A stretch of 6,722 nt of DNA from the NCBI GenBank assembly GCA_934630385.1, contig CAKTWE010000087.1, positions 1 through 6,722 of the forward strand, written 5' to 3'. Below, in pieces: positions 1 to 5,546 of this stretch (positions are counted from its first letter, which is position 1; every line of letters starts with the position of its first letter). Source of the DNA: an uncultured Collinsella sp. Lineage in GTDB: Bacteria > Actinomycetota > Coriobacteriia > Coriobacteriales > Coriobacteriaceae. A model generated the notes under the pieces. That model had not been told where the DNA came from. It ran no database searches and was given only the letters and a program-made list of their open reading frames with translations. Made by a program: the position numbers and the translations under genes.

Positions 1-1
1 A

Positions 2-379
2 TTAGATATCCGCCTTGAGATCGAGGGAAAGCGTCAGGGGCGCCGCAGTCTTTTCGTAGGAATCGCACACGCTCGCCAAAATGAGCTCGGCATACACGGC
101 AGCCTGGTCATCCTCGTCGACAGTGGCCTGATCACCAAAGGTAAAGGTCATGCCAACATGAGACTCGTCGACATCGAACCTGATCGTAATGTCATTGGAA
201 TCAACCGCCGTGCAGCCAAAGATGAAGGCTTCCTCGGCAGCCATACGAATGTCCTCGATGCGATCGACGGACATAGAGCACAGCGCACCAACGTTGGCGG
301 CCGTCATACGCACCAGGCGCGCCAGACGTGGGTCACCGGCAACGGTCAGCGTAATGGGGCAGGTTGCTTCGCTACTCAT
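2..379 (-). CDS. RsbW-like anti-sigma/ATP-binding-fold protein, probably catalytically degenerate
   Basis: A 125-aa protein with the size and layout of the RsbW/SpoIIAB (GHKL/HATPase_c_2) anti-sigma kinase family. It has an N-terminal beta stretch (residues 8-13), a helix with DPRLARLVR (16-24), then DRIEDIRMAAEEAF (39-52), which matches the family N-box helix, followed by beta strands and a final helix and strand (91-122). Known members bind ATP, phosphorylate an anti-anti-sigma factor and hold a sigma factor. Here the N-box Glu is present (E50), but the Asn four residues later is Phe54. No DxGxG (G1) box is visible: the equivalent region reads FTFGDQATVDED (79-90). ATP binding is therefore doubtful. 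The ATG at 379 is chosen because GAGGAG (387-392) lies 7 nt upstream; an open frame continues to 493 but has no comparable site. The start overlaps the end of the DUF948-type gene by 8 nt. Family assignment is moderately sure; the target is unknown. Confidence 0.72.
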   Translation of the reverse strand: MSSEATCPITLTVAGDPRLARLVRMTAANVGALCSMSVDRIEDIRMAAEEAFIFGCTAVDSNDITIRFDVDESHVGMTFTFGDQATVDEDDQAAVYAELILASVCDSYEKTAAPLTLSLDLKADI

Positions 380-962
380 CACAGGACTCCTCGGAGGTCT
401 GGGCGGGTGTGTAGGTGTAATACTGAGTCGGCTTGCCAACAGTCTTATGGCCATCATCGTCGCCCGCGGCGGCCTCGTCCCCGGCTTCGCCAATCAGGAC
501 GCGCTCGGTCGGCTGCTCGGCTTCGGCCGCAGAGGAAAGCTTGCGCTCGGCGTCGGCTGCGGGGGCTTTCACCTTGTTAAAGAGTTTCTGAACGGCACCT
601 GCCGCAGAATCAGTCACACTCGACACAGCATTGCTGGCCTCGGCCATGCTGCCCGTAACCTCGGAAATATCGCGGACAACCGCCTCAACCTCGACGAGGT
701 TGGAGGTAAGGGCATCGACGGCCGTCTTGCTCGACTTAAGCAACGGCTCCATCTGGGCAAGTGCCGGCGTAAGCTCGTCGACAGCGCCGTCGAGTTTTGC
801 CACCACCGGCTGCGCCTCGGCAATGGTGTTGTTGAGGTCGTTCACGGTCTTATCGAGCGAGTCGACAACGTTGCGGGTCTTGCGCAGGGTAAGCGCGAGC
901 TCAACGATGGCCCACACGCCGGCAATGGCAAGCACCAGCAGGGCGATTTGAATGGGACTCAT
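372..962 (-). CDS. DUF948-type single-pass membrane protein with coiled-coil-like region
   Basis: A 196-aa protein. Residues 4-25 form one hydrophobic helix followed by RKTR, which suggests an N-terminal membrane anchor with the remainder in the cytoplasm. Residues about 30-125 are helical with regularly spaced hydrophobics (VVDSLDKTVNDLNNTI, LDGAVDELTPAL, LVEVEAVVRDIS), the pattern of the DUF948 family (YtxG of Bacillus subtilis is a member). Residues 134-190 are Ala/Glu/Asp-rich and probably disordered, ending with an unusual YYTYTP patch (181-186). The molecular role of DUF948 proteins is not established; links to general stress and the envelope are known only for a few members. The ATG at 962 has GGGAGG (968-973) 5 nt upstream. 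The gene follows rarA after 95 nt and its end overlaps the RsbW-like gene by 8 nt, so the two are probably co-expressed. The DUF948 assignment comes from architecture, not a profile search. Confidence 0.75.
   Translation of the reverse strand: MSPIQIALLVLAIAGVWAIVELALTLRKTRNVVDSLDKTVNDLNNTIAEAQPVVAKLDGAVDELTPALAQMEPLLKSSKTAVDALTSNLVEVEAVVRDISEVTGSMAEASNAVSSVTDSAAGAVQKLFNKVKAPAADAERKLSSAAEAEQPTERVLIGEAGDEAAAGDDDGHKTVGKPTQYYTYTPAQTSEESCDE
387..392 (-). promoter_or_regulatory. Ribosome binding site GAGGAG for the RsbW-like gene, inside the upstream coding region
   Basis: GAGGAG lies 7 nt before the ATG at 379. It is also the Glu-Glu codon pair near the C-terminus (SEESCDE) of the DUF948-type protein. 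It decides the start of the RsbW-like gene and suggests translational coupling across the 8-nt overlap. Confidence 0.7.
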
Positions 963-1057
963 ACAAGCCTCCCGGAAAAATCGAAATACAGACGCTGTTC
1001 ATGGTACCCCAAAGAAGGGGAAAGATACCCAAAGGGAATGTGCGTGGTGCCAATGAC
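963..1057 (-). other. Intergenic spacer with two C/G-rich imperfect repeats
   Basis: These 95 nt separate rarA from the DUF948-type gene. On the plus strand they hold TACCCCAAAGAAGGGGAA (1005-1022) and a shorter copy TACCCAAAGGGAA (1026-1038). The first can fold as a 4-bp CCCC/GGGG hairpin. No T-tract follows, so this is not a convincing terminator. I found no promoter with acceptable hexamers and spacing. The GGGAGG ribosome binding site sits at 968-973. Confidence 0.4.
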
Positions 1058-2422
1058 CTACTTGGGTGCGTTACCGCTCCGGTCGCGTTCGCTTTGCTCC
1101 ACACGCCACTCTTCCCAGCCGCGGCCGGCAGGCTGCCAGAACGCGCCGCGCTCCAACCCCTCAGGCAAATAGCGCTGATCGACCCAGCCTTCGGGATAAT
1201 CGTGCGGGTATTTGTAAACACCGTACTCGTCGCTGCCGGGACGGTGACGATCGCGAAGATAGCTGGGCACCTCGCGCAATCCACTGCTATGGATATCGGC
1301 CAGCGCCGCATCGATCGAAGCCTCGCATGCGTTGGACTTAGGCGCCAGGCACACATAGAGTGCAGCCTGAGCCAGGTTAATGCGGCACTCGGGATAGCCA
1401 ATGACCTCGGCAGACTTAAACGCGGCATGCGCCACCAAAAGCGCCTGTGGGTCGGCGTTGCCAACGTCCTCAGAAGCCTGAATCATAATGCGACGAGCAA
1501 TGAACTTGGGATCCTCCCCCGCGTCAATCATGCGCGCGAGCCAGTAGATCGTGGCATCGGGGTCGCTACCGCGCATGGATTTGATGAACGCACTGATAAT
1601 GTCATAGTGCATGTCACCGTTTTTGTCATACGAAAAACCGCGGCGCGGGTTGGCAATCTTCACGTCATCGACGGTGATGGGATAGGGCTCCCCTGCCGCC
1701 GGAGCCGGCGTCCCCTCGGTATCGGGACGCGTGACGGCAATCTCACTCGCAAGCTCGAGCGTCGTGAGCGCCGAGCGAGCGTCGCCCGCAGCCAGGGTGC
1801 AGATGGTCTTAACCGTATCCTCATCGGCCGAGAACTTGCCGTTCAAACCCTGCGGCGCCTCGAGCGCACGCTCGATCAGCGTGGCGATGTCCTCGTCTTT
1901 AAGATGCTCAAGTTCCACGACGCGACCGCGCGACAACAATGCCGAGTTGACCTCGAAGTACGGATTCTCCGTCGTGGCGCCAATCATAATAACGGTACGG
2001 TTCTCAACTGCATGCAGCAGGGCATCCTGCTGCGACTTAGAGAAGCGGTGAATCTCGTCGATGAAAAGAATGGTGCGACGGTCGTACGTATTCAGGCGTG
2101 TCTTGGCCTCGTCAATCACGCGGCGCAAGTCCTTTACGGTGCCCGTCACGGCGCTGACCTCGACAAACTCGCTCTTGGTATGGTTGGCGATAATGTGGGC
2201 CAGCGTCGTCTTGCCCGTACCGGCCGGCCCGTACAGAATCACACTCGACAGTACGTCATGCTCAATCGCGGCACGCAACCACGAGCCCTTACCGACGGCC
2301 TTTTGCTGGCCCACATACTCGTCGAGCGAACTGGGGCGCATGCGCACCGCAAGCGGCGCATTCATGAAAGAACGCTCGCGCGTCGAAGCAGAAAAAAGGT
2401 CGTCCATAGCCATCCCGTGCAT
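1058..2422 (-). CDS. rarA: Replication-associated recombination protein RarA (MgsA), AAA+ ATPase
   Basis: A 454-aa protein of normal length for RarA/MgsA, a clamp-loader-like AAA+ ATPase that acts at stalled or gapped replication forks. Visible in order are RMRPSSLDEYVGQ (27-39), Walker A GPAGTGKT (65-72), Walker B ILFIDEIHRF (118-127), sensor 1 GATTENP (148-154), the arginine-finger region SALLSRGRV (160-168), sensor 2 GDARSAL (213-219), and the RarA-specific C-terminal tetramerisation domain with YDIISAFIKSMRGSDPDA (273-290), SEDVGNADP (317-325) and CLAPKSNA (358-365). A Pro/Ala-rich linker (about 233-248) separates the AAA+ part from the C-terminal part. The start is uncertain: ATGs at 2422, 2413 and 2407 are all in frame and none has a strong ribosome binding site; MDDLFSAS from 2407 resembles typical RarA N-termini, with GGG a few bases upstream. 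The gene follows the dGTPase gene after 45 nt. The identification is firm. Confidence 0.96.
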   Translation of the reverse strand: MHGMAMDDLFSASTRERSFMNAPLAVRMRPSSLDEYVGQQKAVGKGSWLRAAIEHDVLSSVILYGPAGTGKTTLAHIIANHTKSEFVEVSAVTGTVKDLRRVIDEAKTRLNTYDRRTILFIDEIHRFSKSQQDALLHAVENRTVIMIGATTENPYFEVNSALLSRGRVVELEHLKDEDIATLIERALEAPQGLNGKFSADEDTVKTICTLAAGDARSALTTLELASEIAVTRPDTEGTPAPAAGEPYPITVDDVKIANPRRGFSYDKNGDMHYDIISAFIKSMRGSDPDATIYWLARMIDAGEDPKFIARRIMIQASEDVGNADPQALLVAHAAFKSAEVIGYPECRINLAQAALYVCLAPKSNACEASIDAALADIHSSGLREVPSYLRDRHRPGSDEYGVYKYPHDYPEGWVDQRYLPEGLERGAFWQPAGRGWEEWRVEQSERDRSGNAPK

Positions 2423-2446
2423 CAGTCAAAAACGTTTTCCATGAAC

Positions 2447-2452
2447 AGTATA
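2447..2452 (-). promoter_or_regulatory. Possible -10 element (TATACT) upstream of rarA
   Basis: TATACT on the minus strand is a near-consensus -10 hexamer, placing a start near 2440 and a leader of about 20-35 nt before the rarA start codons. No recognisable -35 hexamer is found at spacings of 15-19. A 10-bp perfect palindrome AAAACGTTTT (2429-2438) would lie at the start of the transcript. Because the upstream gene ends only 45 nt away, simple read-through is an equally good explanation. Confidence 0.2.
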
Positions 2453-2462
2453 CCGAATAAAT

Positions 2463-2478
2463 ACGAACTACCGTTCGT
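2463..2478 (-). repeat. Small hairpin across the dGTPase stop codon
   Basis: A perfect 6-bp inverted repeat ACGAAC / GTTCGT with a 4-nt loop includes the TAG stop codon (2468-2470). On the minus strand it is followed by ATTTATT, a poor U-tract. It could be a weak terminator or an mRNA 3' structure, but the stem is short and AT-rich, so confidence in function is low. Confidence 0.25.
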
Positions 2479-3715
2479 TAATATAGGTACGGTGCGGAAA
2501 CTTCAATCCCGGGAACAACTTGCTCGTAAGCTCGCAGAAATAGCCGTCCGTCATGCTCGCAATGTAATCCACCACGGCTTGGTCCTTATCGTCCTGCCAT
2601 GCATAGGTACGGTCGTAATAGGAAAGCTGCTGCACAATGCGAGAAATGTGGTGCTTAAAGATGTAGGATGACTCGTCGCCTTCATTTATATCCTGCAGGC
2701 AACGGTCATAGAGCTTTTCGAACGCCTCGCGCAGCTCCGCTTCGGAGTCGCCTTCGATGCCGCCCTTGCTATAGATCTTCTCGTAGTTCTCACGCTTAGC
2801 GCGACGGATTTCCTCAAACAGGTCCTCGCTCATCTCGATGCGCGGCTTGCCGTAGCTGTGCTCAACGATATCGACGGAGGCATGCGTGAGGATCCAGCTG
2901 TTGTACGCACCGCCCAGGCCATCGTCAAAAGCATCGAGTGACAGCAGGCCTGCCGCAATGGCATCCTGGCGATCACGCCCCACGTAGGCAAGAATATCCG
3001 AGATGCGAACCACGCAGCCCTCAAGCGTCATGGGACGCAGGTGCTCAATCGCGCTATAGCCTGTGGCAATACATTCCTCGACGGTTCGGTCGAACTGGTC
3101 AAAGGAACCCTTGTCCGAAAGCTCAAACACACGCTGTTCGTACTCGCCGTTGTGGCATAACACGCCGTCGAGCGTCTGGAGCGACACGTTGCGGCCATAC
3201 AGGGCGTCGAGCACGCGGACCGACTGCACGTTATGGAAAAAGTAGCGGCCCGTGCGCTCGTGATAGATATCGTTGAGAAAACGCTCACCGGCATGGCCGA
3301 AAGGCGTGTGGCCCAAGTCGTGGCCCAAACCAATCGCTTCGATCAAATCGCAGTTGAGCCCAAGAGCGCGGCCGATATCGCGTGCAATGCGCGAGACAAG
3401 CTGCACGTGCAAACCGCGACGCGACAGATCATCATTGCTACGGAAGCTAAAGACCTGCGTTTTGCCTGCATAACGCGTATACGCCGGAAGATGAAGAATC
3501 TTTTCGGTATCGCGCATAAATGCCGGTCGCATGAGCGTGCCTTTGTCGGCAGCGCGATCAATACGACGAATGACCTGGTCGTCGTTGCAACGATACGGGT
3601 TGACGGCACCCGAAGCACGATCGGCGGAAATGCGCTCGACAAGTTCGGGCGACAACGCCGAGGGAATACGATCCATGCGCGCCTTAATGACGGCAGTTTC
3701 TTGATTAGTTGCCAT
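2468..3715 (-). CDS. dgt: Deoxyguanosinetriphosphate triphosphohydrolase-like HD protein (dGTPase family)
   Basis: A 415-aa HD-domain phosphohydrolase. The family cleaves a dNTP (classically dGTP) to the deoxynucleoside plus triphosphate in the cytoplasm and so tunes the dNTP pool. Family marks are KTQVF (85-89), the metal-binding H103 (in GLHVQLVSRIARDIGRALGL), the HD pair H132-D133 in GLGHDLGHTPFGHAGE (129-144), and the final metal Asp D240 in RISDILAY, so all four HD ligands are present. The C-terminus carries DYIASMTDGYFCEL (383-396), a dGTPase family signature. The more usual THSLEV around the first His is LHVQLV here. The ATG at 3715 is chosen because AAGGAG (3722-3727) lies 6 nt upstream; an in-frame ATG at 3742 would bury that site in coding sequence. 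The gene lies 31 nt after the prepilin peptidase and 45 nt before rarA, probably in one transcript. Family is certain; substrate preference among dNTPs cannot be read from sequence. Confidence 0.94.
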   Translation of the reverse strand: MATNQETAVIKARMDRIPSALSPELVERISADRASGAVNPYRCNDDQVIRRIDRAADKGTLMRPAFMRDTEKILHLPAYTRYAGKTQVFSFRSNDDLSRRGLHVQLVSRIARDIGRALGLNCDLIEAIGLGHDLGHTPFGHAGERFLNDIYHERTGRYFFHNVQSVRVLDALYGRNVSLQTLDGVLCHNGEYEQRVFELSDKGSFDQFDRTVEECIATGYSAIEHLRPMTLEGCVVRISDILAYVGRDRQDAIAAGLLSLDAFDDGLGGAYNSWILTHASVDIVEHSYGKPRIEMSEDLFEEIRRAKRENYEKIYSKGGIEGDSEAELREAFEKLYDRCLQDINEGDESSYIFKHHISRIVQQLSYYDRTYAWQDDKDQAVVDYIASMTDGYFCELTSKLFPGLKFPHRTYINER

Positions 3716-3721
3716 GGCATG

Positions 3722-3727
3722 CTCCTT
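3722..3727 (-). promoter_or_regulatory. Ribosome binding site AAGGAG that sets the dGTPase start
   Basis: AAGGAG is 6 nt before the ATG at 3715. It is part of a short inverted repeat (TCCTT-CTT-AAGGA on the minus strand, 3723-3735) that could partly mask it. It is the reason for rejecting the in-frame ATG at 3742. Confidence 0.65.
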
Positions 3728-3746
3728 AAGAAGGATGCGCAATCGG

Positions 3747-4169
3747 TTACAATGTGCAGCCCACGACCTCGATTATGGCAAAAATCGGCACCAAAAACGG
3801 CAGCAAAGGCAGGGAGCGCGATTTTGTGAAGAGGCAGGAGAGGGCAAGGGCCAGGAGCGCGACGGCAAATGCCACGATGCCGCCCATAGGGTCGAGCGTG
3901 CAAAGCGCGAAGAGCGCCTTAGCGTCCCCCATGCCAATGCCAGGGGCATGACGAACACGACGCCAGAGTGACTCAGTGAGGACAAGGGCAAGGTAGACGA
4001 TGACCGCAAGACCGGCGTGGTCAAGCGACGTGTTAACACCCTTGTCGAGCCAAACGCCTGCAAACGCCGCCACCGCACACGCACCGGCAAGCTCATTGGG
4101 AAAGCGTCGCTCACGGGTATCAATCGCCGCGCCGACAAAGGCGCACAGCCAAAACGGGATATAAACCAT
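3747..4169 (-). CDS. Short type IV prepilin peptidase (A24 family, TadV/CpaA-like)
   Basis: A 140-aa integral membrane aspartic protease of the A24 family, which removes the leader peptide of type IV pilin-like precursors at the membrane. The two catalytic aspartates are visible: D17 in AAIDTRERRFPNE and D82 in the hallmark GxGD motif (PGIGMGDAK, 76-84). Hydrophobic segments lie at about 3-16, 26-41, 53-68, 96-113 and 119-137. At 140 aa it lacks the N-terminal Cys-rich methyltransferase domain of PilD-type enzymes, and so resembles the stand-alone TadV/CpaA type. The ATG at 4169 is chosen because a near-perfect AAGGAGGT (4175-4182) lies 5 nt upstream; the frame continues to 4214 but through the terminator hairpin. 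No pilin, Tad or competence gene is in the window, so its substrate is not shown. It precedes the dGTPase gene by 31 nt. It begins only 31 nt after the terminator hairpin, with no clear promoter between. Confidence 0.88.
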   Translation of the reverse strand: MVYIPFWLCAFVGAAIDTRERRFPNELAGACAVAAFAGVWLDKGVNTSLDHAGLAVIVYLALVLTESLWRRVRHAPGIGMGDAKALFALCTLDPMGGIVAFAVALLALALSCLFTKSRSLPLLPFLVPIFAIIEVVGCTL

Positions 4170-4174
4170 CGAAC

Positions 4175-4182
4175 ACCTCCTT
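4175..4182 (-). promoter_or_regulatory. Near-perfect Shine-Dalgarno AAGGAGGT for the prepilin peptidase
   Basis: AAGGAGGT lies 5 nt before the ATG at 4169 and is the strongest ribosome binding site in the window. It fixes the start and excludes the longer open frame that would begin at 4214 inside the terminator loop. Confidence 0.8.
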
Positions 4183-4200
4183 GGGCAGCAGCTCAAACGC

Positions 4201-4242
4201 AAAAACCACCACAAAGGTGCCTGTCCCCTTTGTGGTGGTTTT
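4201..4242 (-). terminator. Intrinsic terminator after the glycosyltransferase gene
   Basis: A perfect 16-bp inverted repeat (AAAACCACCACAAAGG, 4202-4217; its complement at 4227-4242) encloses a 9-nt loop. On the minus strand the stem ends in a run of five T (4205 to 4201), right for a rho-independent terminator, and it begins 8 nt after the glycosyltransferase stop codon. The A-run on the other arm would let it work weakly on the plus strand too. The inner part reads GGTGCCTGTCCCC on the plus strand (4216-4228). From memory this is a recurring REP-like intergenic motif in Gram-positive genomes; this is not verified here. Confidence 0.85.
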
Positions 4243-4252
4243 GGTGGTGGTT
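4233..4252. repeat. Short TGGTGGTT direct repeat beside the terminator
   Basis: TGGTGGTT occurs as the end of the terminator arm (4233-4240 reads TGGTGGTT) and again, slightly expanded, as TGGTGGTGGTT at 4242-4252, directly before the glycosyltransferase stop codon. It may be a slippage duplication of the hairpin arm. No function is evident. Confidence 0.4.
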
Positions 4253-5546
4253 ATTTGGCGCCTTGCATGACCTCGTCGAGGGTAACGTTGACGGCGTGCT
4301 GCGTCGGGACCCAGTCGACCTTTAGGAACAGTGCGGCCACCGTGATGGGGATATAACTAAACATAAAGATCGGGAAGGTAAACAGGTTGGTCACCAAGCG
4401 CCACTTTTGCGCGCAGTGAATGTGCTTGTACTCAAAGATGGTCGTGAGCAGCGCCAGGATAAAGAACGTCTGATACAGCATCACGAAGGTCATGATGAGC
4501 GACGCGGCACAGGCCTGCATCTCGACCTCGGTGGCCAAAAAGCCGTGCGAAAGGCCGCCCACAATCAGGAACGTGGCATTGGCGAGCATCGAGATCAACG
4601 ATAGCAGCATACCCGGGGCGATCGTCATAAACATGTCGTAGGCGGCAAAACGATGGTAGCGGAAGGTCGACTTGACCAGGTGCTTACCGTAGGTAAAGAA
4701 CACCTGGTAGAAGCCCTTGGTCCACCGCATGCGCTGCTTCCAGGAAGCCTTAAACGTCACGGGCTGTTCGTCAAAAAACTCCGCCGGTGCATAACCGATG
4801 CGGATGCCATGGATGGCGCAGAACGTGGTGAACTGAATGTCCTCAGTCAGCGTGTGGAACTGCCAGCCGTGCATGCCTTCGATCACGCTGGCGGAAATGA
4901 GATAACCCGAACCCGAGACAGCGCAGGACGTCTTGCAGATATTACGCGCATTGTTAAGGAAGCGCGCCTCGCGCAGATACCACGTAGCATTAGCTGCCGA
5001 AATCCAGGAGCTGCCGAAGTTTTTGGAGTTGCGATAGCTCGTGACCACATGGAAGCCCTGGTCAAAGGCATCGTTCATCTTGGACACGTAATCGCGAGAA
5101 ATGACGTTATCGGCATCGAAAATAAAGTAGCCCTCAAAGGTATCGGGATACTCGTTAAGGATACGGTCAAAGCCAAAGTCCATGACCCAGCTCTTACCCT
5201 TGCGGGCCAGGTCGTTGCGCTCATAAACGATGGCGCCCGCCTCGCGCGCGAGCTGCGCCGTGTTGTCGGTGCAGGCATCGGCGACCACGAAGACCTCGAT
5301 AAGCTCGGACGGATAGTCCTGATCCTTGATGGAGCGAACGAGGTTGGCGATCACGGCCTCCTCATTATGCGCCGCAATAAAGAAGGCATAACGGTGGAGT
5401 TTTTTTGCCTTGGGAGGCGCGACCTCACCACGGAGAGCGCCAATGACAAAGAAGACCACCTGGTACAGAAAGCAGACCGTGAGCAGCGTGACGACAATCT
5501 GGTTGAAGATCACGATGGGTGTGTTGGTTTGTAAAAAGGCGAGCAT
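4251..5546 (-). CDS. Membrane-bound family 2 glycosyltransferase, processive type
   Basis: A 431-aa GT2 enzyme of the hyaluronan/chitin/PgaC/cellulose-synthase-like group, which extends a beta-linked polysaccharide from a UDP-sugar at the inner face of the membrane and usually exports it through its own membrane channel. There is one long N-terminal membrane helix (about 11-38) and a GT-A domain with AAHNEE (58-63), VVADACTDNT (87-96; D90), DAD (144-146) for UDP and metal binding, TED (234-236; D236 the likely base) and QRMRW (271-275), the QxxRW motif of processive enzymes. C-terminal membrane helices lie at about 305-333, 346-372 and 385-410. The ATG at 5546 has GGGAG (5552-5556) 5 nt upstream; a TTG at 5561 is in frame but falls past that site. 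The gene stands between rluD and a terminator with no precursor or modification genes, so sugar and polymer cannot be named. Confidence 0.88.
   Translation of the reverse strand: MLAFLQTNTPIVIFNQIVVTLLTVCFLYQVVFFVIGALRGEVAPPKAKKLHRYAFFIAAHNEEAVIANLVRSIKDQDYPSELIEVFVVADACTDNTAQLAREAGAIVYERNDLARKGKSWVMDFGFDRILNEYPDTFEGYFIFDADNVISRDYVSKMNDAFDQGFHVVTSYRNSKNFGSSWISAANATWYLREARFLNNARNICKTSCAVSGSGYLISASVIEGMHGWQFHTLTEDIQFTTFCAIHGIRIGYAPAEFFDEQPVTFKASWKQRMRWTKGFYQVFFTYGKHLVKSTFRYHRFAAYDMFMTIAPGMLLSLISMLANATFLIVGGLSHGFLATEVEMQACAASLIMTFVMLYQTFFILALLTTIFEYKHIHCAQKWRLVTNLFTFPIFMFSYIPITVAALFLKVDWVPTQHAVNVTLDEVMQGAK

Noticed and set aside
380..493. N-terminal extension of the RsbW-like protein to 493
   Set aside because: It would overlap the DUF948-type gene by over 100 nt, encodes a low-complexity Pro/Arg stretch, and ignores GAGGAG positioned for the ATG at 379.
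1020..1053. TTGGCA (1048-1053) with TATCTT as a promoter for the DUF948-type gene
   Set aside because: The spacing is 20 nt and the -10 match is weak; not distinguishable from chance.
189..1172. 327-codon open frame on the plus strand
   Set aside because: Codon-aligned antisense shadow of the DUF948-type gene extending into its neighbours. It has no credible domain, and the minus-strand genes have proper ribosome binding sites.
1001..2671. 556-codon open frame on the plus strand
   Set aside because: It is codon-aligned and antisense to rarA and the end of the dGTPase gene, which happen to share a frame. It stays open because TTA, CTA and TCA codons are absent from the sense genes there. Its product shows no recognisable domain, while the minus strand encodes complete AAA+ and HD families.
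3233..3829. 198-codon open frame on the plus strand
   Set aside because: Codon-aligned antisense of the dGTPase N-terminal half, running into the prepilin peptidase; a shadow.
4170..4214. N-terminal extension of the prepilin peptidase to an ATG at 4214
   Set aside because: It would start inside the terminator hairpin, add a Cys/Arg-rich stretch atypical of the family, and place the near-perfect ribosome binding site inside the coding region.
4653..5534. 293-codon open frame on the plus strand
   Set aside because: Codon-aligned antisense of the glycosyltransferase gene, whose catalytic motifs are complete on the minus strand.
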